A DNA stretch of 64,000 bases from Methylomonas sp. ZR1 (GTDB taxonomy: Bacteria; Pseudomonadota; Gammaproteobacteria; Methylococcales; Methylomonadaceae). Below, in pieces: positions 45,005-55,975 of this stretch. The position numbers and the translations under genes are program-made. The DNA is taken from contig NZ_RCST01000001.1 in the NCBI RefSeq assembly GCF_013141865.1, positions 4,898,001 through 4,962,000 of the forward strand, given 5' to 3'. Numbering within the stretch: position 1 is the stretch's first letter; each line of letters opens with the position of its first letter. Under the pieces are notes generated by a model. The model saw nothing but the letters and a program-made list of their open reading frames with translations. It made no database searches and was not told the origin of the DNA.

Positions 45005-47542
45005 ATGGGACGCATATTTAGCATAGTAGCGGGCATCGCGGCGCTGATGGTGTTATTGGCCGGTGGCGGCGCCTATTGGTTTTCCGCGGCCCAGGTCAGG
45101 GAAACCCAGCAAACCAGTACCACGGCCATTGCCAGCGGCATGACAGTCAGCATCGTCAGCCAGATCGAAACCTTGCAGCGGGTCATCGACGGTCTGGCGC
45201 AGGCGCCGGATGTGGTGGCGGCACTTGCCAGCGATAGCCACAATCCAGCGACCTTGGATAATGTCGCTGCCAGGCTACAGAATACGATTCCACAAGCGCT
45301 ACGTGTGCGCTTGTTGCCGGCGACGGTCAGCGAGCCGGATCTTAGCCAAGTGCCGAATATGGGCTTTGCCGATTTGGAAATGGTGCGCGCCACGCTGACC
45401 GCCAAGCAAAAGCCCTTCGTGCAAGGTGAAGGCGAGCATCGGCATTTGGCAATGACGGCTGCGGTCAGTCAAAACCAGCAGGTAATCGGCGTGATTTTGG
45501 TTAGTTTAAAGCCGGATTTATTGCAACAGCTGATTAGCAAGACTACTGTCGGCAACGGTTATGTGGAGATTAAGCAAGAGCAGGCGGTATTGGCTAGTGT
45601 CGGCATGCAGGAATTGAAGGCGGAGGAGCCGCAAGTGATGCCGCTGACTAACAGCCGGTGGTCGTTGGAGCTTTCCATAGGTGGCGGCACCAGTACCGAC
45701 GACATCATTTTATTTTCCTGCATTATCTTGATCCCCGCTTTATTGGGTTGCTTGGCGTTTTTTATCGGTTATCGCAAATTGGCCGATTATCTGCATCATG
45801 ACCAAAGCAGTATTTTAAAGGCCGCCAAGGACATGATGACCGGCAAGCAAGTTGGCCACTATCCGGTGCAACTCGATGAAATGCGGCCGATTATTTCGAC
45901 TTTGGCGCAGTTTAAACGCATCCTGGAGCAAGAAAAAAGCCCGAGTAAAGTACCTGAAGAGTCGGGTGAATTCGACTTTTTCGACGAGTCGTTCGACATC
46001 GATTTTATTGAAGAGTCGCCTAAAACCGCCGAACACTATGCCAGTGTGCCGGTCAGTTTGGGCACGGCGCCGATCAGCATGGCCGAGCAGGCGCCGCTTA
46101 GTGCGGTTGCTCCCGCCGAGAAATCGGCGCCCGTGGCGATGCCGAGCGTTGCGCCGACGGCAGGCGAGTCTTTTGCAGATATTTTCCGTACTTATGATAT
46201 TCGCGGCATTGTCGGGCGCGGCTTGACGCCGGAAACGGTGCGCAATATCGGCCGGGCTTTGGGCAGCGAAGCCAGGCAGCTAAATATCAAGACTATTGTG
46301 ATGGGCAGGGACGGCCGGCTATCCAGCCCCGGCTTGGCGGATGCGTTGGCAAAAGGCATTACCGAAGCCGGTTGCGATGTATTAAACATTGGCCTGGTGC
46401 CGACGCCGCTGCTGTATTTTGTCACCCAGCACAGCGAAGGCCGTAGTGGTGTGATGATTACCGGTAGCCACAACCCGGCCGACTATAATGGCCTGAAACT
46501 GGTTTTGAACGGTGAAACTTTATCCGGCGACAAGATTCAACAATTAAAAAAACGCATTGAGGCCGGTGATTTTAGCGAAGGCACGCCGGGTTCCATCGAG
46601 CTGAATAGCCTATTCAGCAACGAATATATCGGCATGATTTCCGACGATGTGCATTTGGTTAGACCGATGAAAGTGGCTGTCGATTGCGGCAATGGTGCCG
46701 CCGGGCAGTTGGCTCCCATTCTGTTACGTACCATGGGTTGCGAAGTGATCGAGTTGTATTGCGAGATTGACGGCAATTTTCCCAATCATCATCCCGATCC
46801 CAGCAAGCCGGAAAATCTGGGCGATCTGATTAAGGCCGTACAGCATTACGAAGCTGATATAGGCGTCGCCTTTGATGGCGACGGCGACCGAATCGGCGTG
46901 GTCGATTCCGGCGGCAAAATTATTTGGCCGGATCGGCAAATGATGCTGTATGCCCGCGATGTCTTGGCCAATAAACCGGGAGCGGAGATCATTTACGACG
47001 TGAAATGCTCCCGGCATTTACACGATCAAATCGTCAAACGCGGCGGTCGGCCGTTGATGTGGAAAAGCGGCCATTCGCTGATGAAAGCCAAACTCAAGGA
47101 AACTACGGCGGCGCTGGCCGGTGAGATGAGTGGACATATTTTCTTTAACGACCGTTGGTTTGGTTTCGACGACGCCCTATACGCGGCGGCGCGGCTGATT
47201 GAAATTCTGTCTGCTGATATGCGTAGCAGTAGCGACGTATTTGCCGAACTGCCGGATAGTATCAATACACCGGAGCTGCATGTGCCGATGGCAGAAGGCG
47301 AAGGCATCCGCTTCGTGGAACAGCTATTCAGCCAGGCCAAGTTTAAGGACGGCAAGATCATCAATATCGACGGCATGCGCGTCGAATTTGCCGACGGCTG
47401 GGGCCTGGTCAGAGCCTCTAATACCACACCGGTTCTAACCGTGCGTTTTGAAGCGGATAGCCAGGATGCGATGCAACGTATTCAAGCTCAATTCAGGCAG
47501 CTGATGCTGCAAATCAAACCCGATATCAAACTACCTTTTTAA
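45005..47542 (+). CDS. algC: AlgC-like phosphomannomutase/phosphoglucomutase with long membrane N-terminus
   Basis: 845 residues. An N-terminal region of about 390 residues has a helix at 8-27, an exported domain, a second helix (about 236-260) and an acidic, Ala/Pro-rich linker. The C-terminal 455 residues are the alpha-D-phosphohexomutase: IFRTYDIRGIVGRGL, phosphoserine loop TGSHNPADYNG (about residue 487), metal loop DGDGDR, GEMSGH and RASNTTPVL. It supplies Man-1-P or Glc-1-P for polysaccharides. The membrane-fused form is also known from pseudomonads. ATG 45005 follows dut by 15 nt. Confidence 0.92.
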   Translation: MGRIFSIVAGIAALMVLLAGGGAYWFSAAQVRETQQTSTTAIASGMTVSIVSQIETLQRVIDGLAQAPDVVAALASDSHNPATLDNVAARLQNTIPQALRVRLLPATVSEPDLSQVPNMGFADLEMVRATLTAKQKPFVQGEGEHRHLAMTAAVSQNQQVIGVILVSLKPDLLQQLISKTTVGNGYVEIKQEQAVLASVGMQELKAEEPQVMPLTNSRWSLELSIGGGTSTDDIILFSCIILIPALLGCLAFFIGYRKLADYLHHDQSSILKAAKDMMTGKQVGHYPVQLDEMRPIISTLAQFKRILEQEKSPSKVPEESGEFDFFDESFDIDFIEESPKTAEHYASVPVSLGTAPISMAEQAPLSAVAPAEKSAPVAMPSVAPTAGESFADIFRTYDIRGIVGRGLTPETVRNIGRALGSEARQLNIKTIVMGRDGRLSSPGLADALAKGITEAGCDVLNIGLVPTPLLYFVTQHSEGRSGVMITGSHNPADYNGLKLVLNGETLSGDKIQQLKKRIEAGDFSEGTPGSIELNSLFSNEYIGMISDDVHLVRPMKVAVDCGNGAAGQLAPILLRTMGCEVIELYCEIDGNFPNHHPDPSKPENLGDLIKAVQHYEADIGVAFDGDGDRIGVVDSGGKIIWPDRQMMLYARDVLANKPGAEIIYDVKCSRHLHDQIVKRGGRPLMWKSGHSLMKAKLKETTAALAGEMSGHIFFNDRWFGFDDALYAAARLIEILSADMRSSSDVFAELPDSINTPELHVPMAEGEGIRFVEQLFSQAKFKDGKIINIDGMRVEFADGWGLVRASNTTPVLTVRFEADSQDAMQRIQAQFRQLMLQIKPDIKLPF

Positions 47543-49435
<1,893 letters not shown>

Positions 49436-49454
49436 GGCAATACTGGCTAGAGGC

Positions 49455-50030
49455 CTAGCCCAGTAGGCTGACCAATTGATGCAAGGGCGGCAAAATCATC
49501 ATTTTTGCCAGTTGCAACAATACCAGCGCCACCAGCGGCGATAAATCTATCCCGCCCAGGTCGGGTAAAACCTTGCGACACACGTTCAGCAGCGGATCAG
49601 TCAAACTGTACAAAATCGATGAGGCGGAGCCGTAGCTGCCGGGGGCGAACCAACTGAGGATGGCGCCGGCAAAAATGGCGTAAACGAAAATATCGATCAG
49701 CATTTTCAGCAAGTCGGTAAACGACAATAACGTCAAAGCCACAAAACTCACGGACAAGCCTTTAATAGCCAGTATCGAGAAGTTGGCGATTATTTGCAGC
49801 AACAAGGCCAGTACCAGAGAAGAGCTATCGATGCGGCCGATAGACGGGATGAAACGGCGCATGATCCTTAGTGGCGGATGGGTGATTTTCACCAGAAATT
49901 GCGATACTGGGTTGTAAAAATCGGCCTGGGTCCATTGCAACAAGAAGCGTAATGCCACCGCTAGAATATACAAAGAAAACAGCGTATCGATTAGGAACAC
50001 TATCGGGTCGGTCATGTAATTGCTGCCCAT
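49455..50030 (-). CDS. YggT family membrane protein
   Basis: 191 residues with two YggT repeats, each a pair of hydrophobic segments followed by a P-L-L/P-L-R motif (VKITHPPLRIMRRFIPSIGRID and YSLTDPLLNVCRKVLPDLGGID). Such proteins sit downstream of proC in many bacteria and are linked to membrane or division functions. The start overlaps the proC stop by 1 nt; an alternative ATG 15 nt downstream (MTDPIVF) would be equally good. Confidence 0.92.
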   Translation of the reverse strand: MGSNYMTDPIVFLIDTLFSLYILAVALRFLLQWTQADFYNPVSQFLVKITHPPLRIMRRFIPSIGRIDSSSLVLALLLQIIANFSILAIKGLSVSFVALTLLSFTDLLKMLIDIFVYAIFAGAILSWFAPGSYGSASSILYSLTDPLLNVCRKVLPDLGGIDLSPLVALVLLQLAKMMILPPLHQLVSLLG

Positions 50031-50857
50031 TAGTCGGCTCCTAGTTGTTTTGACATTTCAATGGAACGGTCATTGGCGGCATGCAAGGCTTTGGCAACCA
50101 GTTCGACAAAACCGTTTTGCATAAATGTTTCTATGGCTTGTTGAGTGGTGCCCCCCGGCGAGGTAACTCTGGCGCGCAATTGGGCCGGCGATTCGGCCGA
50201 TTCCAAAGCAATTTTCGCGGCGCCCAGCGCGGTTTGTTGTATCAGCAGTCTGGCGGAACGTTCGTCCAGGCCCAATTCCAGGGCGGCTTTTTCCATCGCT
50301 TCCATCAGCAGGAAGAAATAGGCCGGTCCGCTGCCGGAGACGGCGGTCACCGCGTCAAGTTGGTTTTCGTCGTTGACCCACAGGGCCAAACCGACAGCGC
50401 GTAAAATATTTTCGGCCAGATCTTTTTGTTCGTCATCAACATTGGCGTTGGCGTGCAATGCGGTTGCACCGGTTTGCACCAGTGCCGGTGTGTTTGGCAT
50501 GCAGCGCACGATAGCGACCTCGCTACCTAGCCACTTAGACAGGCTTTGTTGGGAAATGCCGGCGGCAATCGATACGACCAGTACATTCTTTTGTTTCAGG
50601 TTGGGAGCGATTTGCAAAGCAACATCGCGCAATATTTGCGGTTTAACTGCCAGCACCACGACTTCGACTTCGTTAATGACTGTCTCGTTGTTGGCGGTAG
50701 TATTGACATGAAGTTGATCGGTGTGAGCCTGCAACGTGGCGGGCGTGGTATCCGACACCCAGATCTGCTGCGGTGAATGGCCGCTGGCAATCAAGCCGCT
50801 GATTAGACTGGTTGCCATATTGCCGCCACCAATAAAACCGATTGTTTTTGTTTTCAT
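50030..50857 (-). CDS. proC: pyrroline-5-carboxylate reductase
   Basis: 275 residues; last step of proline synthesis with NAD(P)H. The Rossmann motif is IGFIGGGNMATSLISGL. VLAVKPQ, VRCMPNTPALV, GSGPAYFFLLMEAM and TSPGGTTQQAIETF are the family signatures. Length is standard. It is coupled to yggT; a divergent/convergent small gap separates it from murJ. Confidence 0.96.
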   Translation of the reverse strand: MKTKTIGFIGGGNMATSLISGLIASGHSPQQIWVSDTTPATLQAHTDQLHVNTTANNETVINEVEVVVLAVKPQILRDVALQIAPNLKQKNVLVVSIAAGISQQSLSKWLGSEVAIVRCMPNTPALVQTGATALHANANVDDEQKDLAENILRAVGLALWVNDENQLDAVTAVSGSGPAYFFLLMEAMEKAALELGLDERSARLLIQQTALGAAKIALESAESPAQLRARVTSPGGTTQQAIETFMQNGFVELVAKALHAANDRSIEMSKQLGAD

Positions 50858-50942
50858 AGCTTACTGATTAGTCTGTTGAATTGTTACGGAAACCGCTTTT
50901 CGCGATGCATTCTACATGACAATGGTGGCGTCGCAGAGAATC

Positions 50943-52490
50943 TCAAGTCGTTACGGATTTTTGCAAGCCGATATGCCGGGGGCGGATACCTAACAGTATC
51001 AGCGCCGAACTATAAATCAAGATTGCCGAGCCGATTGTTATCCCCAGGTGCAGGCCTCGTTGCGACGCGCTCCAATCGAGCCAAAGCGTCACGTCGACAA
51101 AATAATATAAAAACGCCGACATCACTGCGTTGGCCACCACAACCCGTAGTATGAATATTAGCCATTGCTCGCTAGGCTGGTAAATGCGGGTTTTTAACAA
51201 CGTCAACAATAGCAGGAGCGCGTTCAGGTAAGCAGACAAGGTAGTTGCCAGGGCGATGCCCATATGCGCGAAGGGAAATGCCAGCAGAACACCCAATATG
51301 ATATTCGCGACGATGGAATGCATACCAAAACGCATCGGCGTTTGCGTATCCTGGCGGGAAGTGAAGCCTGGAACCAAGATCTTGATCAACATAAAGGCCA
51401 GTAAGCCTAGCGCATAAGCCATCAGGCTTTTGCCTGCCATCCGCACATCGTCACTGCCGAATTCATTATATTGAAACAGCGTTGATAACAAGGGTTCGGC
51501 TAGTAATGTTAAGCCCAGGGTAGCAGGCAGGCCGATCAGTAACACCAGTTTCAAGCCCCAGTCCAACGCTTTGGAAAAGGCCAGGGCATCTTCAGCGGCA
51601 TGGTTCTCGGACAATCTCGGCAAAATGACTGTCGCCAGCGCTACACCCAAAATTCCGAGCGGAAACTCCACCAGTCTATCGGAGTAGTACAGCCAAGAAA
51701 CGCTACCCGAAGTTAAAAATGAGGCTACCAGAGTGCCGAACAGTAAATTGACTTGCACCACGGAGACCCCAAAAATGGCGGGGAGCATCTGCTTGAGCAT
51801 GTGTTGCACCGCTGGGTCTTGGTAGCCCCAGCGAGGCCTGGGTAGCAAGCCGAGCCTTATCAGTGCAGGGATTTGAAATAACAGTTGCACTACGCCGGCG
51901 CCAAATACGCCCCACGCTAAAGCCATAATCGGTTCGGCCATTAACGGCGAAATCCAGATTGCAGCGCCTATCATGCAAATGTTCAGAAATACCGGAGTCA
52001 GTGCCGGAATGGCGAATTTGCCACGTGCGTTCAAAATCGCGCCGGAGAATGCAACCAGCGTAACGAAGAACAAATACGGGAAGGTGATGCGCAGCATTTG
52101 CACAGCCAGTTCGTACTGGCCGCCTTCCCACAGAAAGCCGGGTGCAAAAAGCAGGATCAGCAACGGCGCTGCAATGACGCCCGCCACTGTGAATAACACC
52201 AACAAGACTGCCAAGGTGCCGGCGGTGCGGTCGATAAACAGTTGCAAACCTTCCTCGCTGTCTTTTTCGTTATAATCGGACAGGGCTGGTACAAAAGCTT
52301 GGGCGAACGCGCCTTCCATGAACAAGCGGCGTAGAAAGTTCGGAATCCTGAAGGCCACGAAAAACGCATCGGTTGCCGCGTTAACGCCAAAAATGTTGGC
52401 AAATAGCATGTCTCTTACAAAACCCATGATCCGCGAAATCATGGTCATACTGCTAACGATTGCGGTGGATTTAAACAGCTGCTTGCTCAC
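50943..52490 (-). CDS. murJ: MurJ, lipid II flippase
   Basis: 515 residues with about 14 hydrophobic helices, the MOP-superfamily flippase of peptidoglycan synthesis. The N-terminus STAIVSSMTMISRIMGFVRD and FFVAFRIPNFLRRLFMEGAFAQAFVPAL (with conserved Arg) are MurJ signatures. Divergent from rpsT, a common arrangement in gammaproteobacteria. Confidence 0.95.
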   Translation of the reverse strand: MSKQLFKSTAIVSSMTMISRIMGFVRDMLFANIFGVNAATDAFFVAFRIPNFLRRLFMEGAFAQAFVPALSDYNEKDSEEGLQLFIDRTAGTLAVLLVLFTVAGVIAAPLLILLFAPGFLWEGGQYELAVQMLRITFPYLFFVTLVAFSGAILNARGKFAIPALTPVFLNICMIGAAIWISPLMAEPIMALAWGVFGAGVVQLLFQIPALIRLGLLPRPRWGYQDPAVQHMLKQMLPAIFGVSVVQVNLLFGTLVASFLTSGSVSWLYYSDRLVEFPLGILGVALATVILPRLSENHAAEDALAFSKALDWGLKLVLLIGLPATLGLTLLAEPLLSTLFQYNEFGSDDVRMAGKSLMAYALGLLAFMLIKILVPGFTSRQDTQTPMRFGMHSIVANIILGVLLAFPFAHMGIALATTLSAYLNALLLLLTLLKTRIYQPSEQWLIFILRVVVANAVMSAFLYYFVDVTLWLDWSASQRGLHLGITIGSAILIYSSALILLGIRPRHIGLQKSVTT

Positions 52491-52526
52491 TGCAGGCCTC
52501 AGATTGAGTTTGGAAACACTAAAAAT

Positions 52527-52555
52527 TTGACAATCATAACATCCAAAATGATAAT
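52527..52555 (+). promoter_or_regulatory. sigma-70 promoter of rpsT
   Basis: TTGACA (52527-52532), 17 bases, GATAAT (52550-52555); near-consensus, ending 37 nt before the rpsT ATG. Confidence 0.8.
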
Positions 52556-52592
52556 ACGCGGTTCCAGATTAACTCAAAAGAACTGATAGACT

Positions 52593-52856
52593 ATGGCTAA
52601 TTCACCACAAGCTAGAAAAAGAGCGCGTCAGGCTGAGAAAAGCCGTATTCGCAATGCCGGACAGCGCAGCAACTTACGCACTTTCGTAAAAAAAGTGATC
52701 GCCGCTGTTAGAGCAGGCGATAAAGAGCAAGCTCAAGCCGCGTTTAAAACCGCTGTTCCTGTAATCGATTCGGCTGTTAACAAAGGCCTGATCCACAAAA
52801 ATAAAGCCGCTCGCAGCAAAAGCAGACTAAACGACAGACTGCGCGCAATGGCTTGA
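52593..52856 (+). CDS. rpsT: 30S ribosomal protein S20
   Basis: 87 residues, very basic and helical: [26 protein letters not shown] and the closing [18 protein letters not shown] are typical of S20, which binds 16S rRNA early in assembly. It has a strong promoter upstream and a terminator downstream, so it is a single-gene unit. Confidence 0.98.
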   Translation: MANSPQARKRARQAEKSRIRNAGQRSNLRTFVKKVIAAVRAGDKEQAQAAFKTAVPVIDSAVNKGLIHKNKAARSKSRLNDRLRAMA

Positions 52857-52880
52857 TCTCGACGCAAATTCGATAGATCA

Positions 52881-52919
52881 GCAAGGCCTATGCAACAGAT
52901 GTTGCTTGGGCCTTTTTTA
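52881..52919 (+). terminator. rpsT terminator
   Basis: AAGGCC...GGCCTT stem with inner GCAACA/TGTTGC pairing, followed by a run of six T. Confidence 0.82.
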
Positions 52920-53085
52920 TGCGCGGCGGTTTTATCTCGCGCAGATACCAGATGCTCTGGTTCCTAATCTTTCCGATAATCAAAGGTTGTTAGCTTTCAA
53001 GCAACTTATTTGGAATAAGTTGCTTGCGGCGCGTGGACATGCTGCTAATCTGATAGCTTTCAGCTCATCAGTCTAAGGTACTGTC

Positions 53086-54102
53086 ATGAATAACCAAGAC
53101 CAAGCCAAACTGCGTTGGGGCATTCTCGGCGCGGCCCGCATCAACGAACGCTTATTGCCGGCAATAGTCGAAGCATCCAATGCCGAACTGATTGGTATCG
53201 CCAGCCGCCGTCCCGGGGCTGCGGCGCAAACGTTGGCTAAATATGCCCCCTGCCATCCTGAGATACAGAGTTACGACAATTTAGATTCTCTGCTCAACGA
53301 CGATGACGTACAAGCCATTTATTTGCCGATGGCGAATCATGAACACGCTGAATGGACCTTACGTGCCATCGAACATCGCAAGCATGTGCTGTGCGAAAAA
53401 CCGATGGCGCTGACGGTTGCCGATATAGATGCGATTGAAACCGCAGCTCGCCGTTACGGGGTGACCGTGATGGAAGGCTTTATGTATCGTTTCCATCCGC
53501 AACATACCCGAGTATTGGAGTTGATCGGTTCCGGACTGATAGGTGAAATTCGATCAGTACGTGCCAGTTATTCGTTCATGATGCGCCCGGCCCGGATGTA
53601 TCGTTTAGCCGACGATGTTTCGCATGGTGGTGGTGCGATGTGGGATATTGGCTGCTATGCAATTCATTCGCTGCGAATGTTTTTTCAGCAATCCCCTTGC
53701 CGGGTAACGGCGTTGTCCAAATACGTGGAAAGCGGCGCCGACATCGCCACTAGCGGCGTGCTGGATTTCGGCGAAGGCAAATTCGCACATTTCGATTTCA
53801 GCTTTGAACGGGCTCGGCGCTGCGAATACGAAATCATCGGTACCCAAGGGGGTATCAAATGTCATGTGGTTTGGCAATTGCCCGGTGATGTCCCGGTGAT
53901 TTCTTGGTGGACCGAGGACGGTCGCCAGTCCGAAGAGCGCTTGCCGGCTTCCAATCACTTCCGTCTGGAGATTGAACATTTCAGCAATTGCGTGTTGAGT
54001 GGTCAGGGGCCGCAGTTGTCCCTAGCCGACGCCCGCGACAATTGCAGAACGATAGTGGCCGCATTGCAATCGGCGGCGGAAGGTCGGGTCGTCGAAATTT
54101 AA
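53086..54102 (+). CDS. Gfo/Idh/MocA family oxidoreductase
   Basis: 338 residues. N-terminal Rossmann domain: LRWGILGAARINERLLPAI, then IYLPMANHEHAEWT and the conserved EKPMAL (HVLCEKPMALT) with the catalytic-region Lys. The C-terminal part has VMEGFMYRFHPQHTRV and SHGGGAMWDIGCYAIHSLRMFF. It should oxidise or reduce a sugar or related polyol with NAD(P); the substrate cannot be assigned. Confidence 0.92.
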   Translation: MNNQDQAKLRWGILGAARINERLLPAIVEASNAELIGIASRRPGAAAQTLAKYAPCHPEIQSYDNLDSLLNDDDVQAIYLPMANHEHAEWTLRAIEHRKHVLCEKPMALTVADIDAIETAARRYGVTVMEGFMYRFHPQHTRVLELIGSGLIGEIRSVRASYSFMMRPARMYRLADDVSHGGGAMWDIGCYAIHSLRMFFQQSPCRVTALSKYVESGADIATSGVLDFGEGKFAHFDFSFERARRCEYEIIGTQGGIKCHVVWQLPGDVPVISWWTEDGRQSEERLPASNHFRLEIEHFSNCVLSGQGPQLSLADARDNCRTIVAALQSAAEGRVVEI

Positions 54103-54216
54103 TGGCAACAAGGCGAGGACGTCTGAGCGAGTGCTGTCAAACTCTGCAAAAAGGCCATGTCTTTGAGCCTCGTTCGCGTTTAATTCATTTGAGTTTGCGG
54201 CATCAGGAGCTTGTCG

Positions 54217-54615
54217 ATGAGCGAGAAAATATTATCCAAAATTGTTCGGCGTGATGCCTTACGTATCGGCGTGATGCTGAGTGTTCTTCAAGTGGGTTCT
54301 GTATGCGCCGTTGACGTGGTACAAGCCCGGAAAGATTTGCAGCAAATGGGTGTCGAATACACGGAACAGCAATTCGCGACCTCGGCTGGAGCGGGCGATA
54401 TGGCGGCGGTGCGATTATTTCTGGATGCGGGAATGGATATCAACGCTGGCGATAGTGCCGCTTTGGGGTTGGCGGCCGGTAGAGGGCGGACGGAAATGGT
54501 GGAACTGCTATTGGCGAACGGCGCCAAGCCGACAGCCAATGCGCTACAGTTTGCGAGAGCCCGAGGTCATCGGGAAATTGCGAATATGCTGCTTCGAGCC
54601 GGGGCGAAGGAATAG
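54217..54615 (+). CDS. small exported ankyrin-repeat protein
   Basis: 132 residues. A basic N-terminus and a hydrophobic segment (about 17-33) suggest a signal or anchor; then about three ankyrin repeats: QQFATSAGAGDMAAVRLFLDAGMDINAGD, AALGLAAGRGRTEMVELLLANGAKP, ALQFARARGHREIANMLLRAGAKE. ATG 54217 (MSEKIL) is preferred to TTG 54211; a GAGC sequence precedes. Likely a protein-binding module in the periplasm or at the membrane. Confidence 0.8.
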   Translation: MSEKILSKIVRRDALRIGVMLSVLQVGSVCAVDVVQARKDLQQMGVEYTEQQFATSAGAGDMAAVRLFLDAGMDINAGDSAALGLAAGRGRTEMVELLLANGAKPTANALQFARARGHREIANMLLRAGAKE

Positions 54616-54687
54616 CGGCCATGTACGCTCAGATTTGAGTGATTGATGGGCATGCCAGGATTTTTCAACAAGAACGGAAAGGCGCGA

Positions 54688-54711
54688 CTCCCTCAGAATA
54701 GCTAGAGGGAG
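54688..54711 (-). terminator. hairpin after the choice-of-anchor A gene
   Basis: CTCCCTC / GAGGGAG stem with a 10-nt loop, 13 nt past the stop of the minus-strand gene at 54724; flanking GCG bases extend it. There is no long T-run. Confidence 0.4.
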
Positions 54712-54723
54712 CCACGCGGAGAC

Positions 54724-55626
54724 TTAACGCGCGAGTTTTTTTCGGCCGTTGATTCCCAAAATACCTAAGGCTGAGCCAAACAACCAAATCGCCGCTGGTA
54801 CGGGCACTGCGGCAATATTGCTGGCGAACAACTGGTTATGGAATTCGATATTGCCGTTAAACGACTGAGCAACCAATTGGCCGTTCAATTGCCCGTAACC
54901 GCCGAATACGTTGGCCCAGGGTGCTAGAATCGAGCCTTGAGGGTTCTTGCTGCCCGCTAACGTTAGCGACGTTGCGTCATAGAAATTGTAGATGACGTGT
55001 GTGGCGTCTATGCCGTTAAGATTGACTTGGCCGTTTTGAAAGACTTGGCCGGTGCCGCTGACATTGATCAACACGGTGGAGTTGCTGGGAGCGCTGATGT
55101 TGATCGTATTGCTGGCGGTCAGTTCGGCGCCGTCTATGTCAAACACGTTGAGTTCGCTATTGTTGCCGGTCAAATTCAGCGTGCCGTAATTGTTGCCGAC
55201 ACTGCCGTTGGCGGTCAAAGCGTTCCAGGCGTTCGAGATATTTTGATATTGGGTTTGCGCACCGGAAAAATCCACCAATGTTTGCGCGAAGACGCCGCCA
55301 TTGGCGGTAAAGCTGCTTAGCAGGGTGCCGCCTGCATAGATGCTGCCGTTCTGACCGTTGCCTACACCGCCGTTGTTGGCGGTTAGCGTGCCGTTTACGA
55401 CCAAACGGGCTGCGTTGCCACTGATTTGCGAGGCCACCGAATAGTTGGCCAATGTAATATTGCCGCCGGCAGCCAAGTTGCCCTCTGTATCGGAATTTGA
55501 GCTGATGAAGTTGCCGAATACGAAAACATTGTAGTCGCTGGCCGGCCCTACCAAGGCTGCATGGGCTGGAGAGATGGCGGCAGCCAATAATAAACTGGTA
55601 GTTGCTATAGTGTGTGACAAACGCAT
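54724..55626 (-). CDS. choice-of-anchor A family VPxPA-CTERM protein
   Basis: 300 residues: signal peptide (1-23, AHAAL), then the choice-of-anchor A domain (about 24-265): SDYNVFVFGNFISSNSDTEG with NLAAGGNITLANYSV, and later NFYDATSLTLAGSKNPQGSILAPWANV. It ends with VPVPAAIWLFGSALGILGIN and GRKK. These beta-helix-like domains are found on surface or ice/collagen-type adhesins. The anchor would be processed by the same system as the other five CTERM proteins here. Confidence 0.88.
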   Translation of the reverse strand: MRLSHTIATTSLLLAAAISPAHAALVGPASDYNVFVFGNFISSNSDTEGNLAAGGNITLANYSVASQISGNAARLVVNGTLTANNGGVGNGQNGSIYAGGTLLSSFTANGGVFAQTLVDFSGAQTQYQNISNAWNALTANGSVGNNYGTLNLTGNNSELNVFDIDGAELTASNTINISAPSNSTVLINVSGTGQVFQNGQVNLNGIDATHVIYNFYDATSLTLAGSKNPQGSILAPWANVFGGYGQLNGQLVAQSFNGNIEFHNQLFASNIAAVPVPAAIWLFGSALGILGINGRKKLAR

Positions 55627-55975
55627 TTTCCTTTAACCTTGAATAAGTATGATGGCGGGATGCCTTAAATTGATAATGTGTCGACAATATCCGTTCCTAT
55701 GCGGAAATGTCGTAAGCAAAACCGACGGTTCAAACAAGAGCGTGGCGATAAATACGTGACCACGCCGTTGATCGACCGGGGAAGTTGGCTTTTACCGATT
55801 CGAGACCTACATTAAGTGACGAGCCGTTAATAGTCGCTTATCCCGGATTGCGGCGATAAACCATGCACTTCCGGCGACCATTCTATCTGATTTGAATTTC
55901 GGGTGATACGGCCGTTGGTACAGGTGACTGCCGGGTTAGCAAACTGCTAACCCGGCAGCTTATTCGAAGCCGTTT
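55627..55975. other. 349-bp intergenic region, hairpin near clpB
   Basis: No gene seen. It holds the hairpin at 55928-55958. Confidence 0.5.
55928..55958 (-). terminator. hairpin downstream of clpB
   Basis: CTGCCGGGTTAGC / GCTAACCCGGCAG, a 13-bp perfect stem with a 5-nt loop, about 18 nt past the clpB stop; no T-run follows on the minus strand. Confidence 0.5.

Noticed and set aside
54217..54615. Relation of the two ankyrin proteins (9432 and 54217) as a duplicated mobile unit
   Set aside because: Sizes, N-terminal parts and flanks differ; the 54217 gene has no inverted repeats around it. The shared feature is only the common ankyrin fold.
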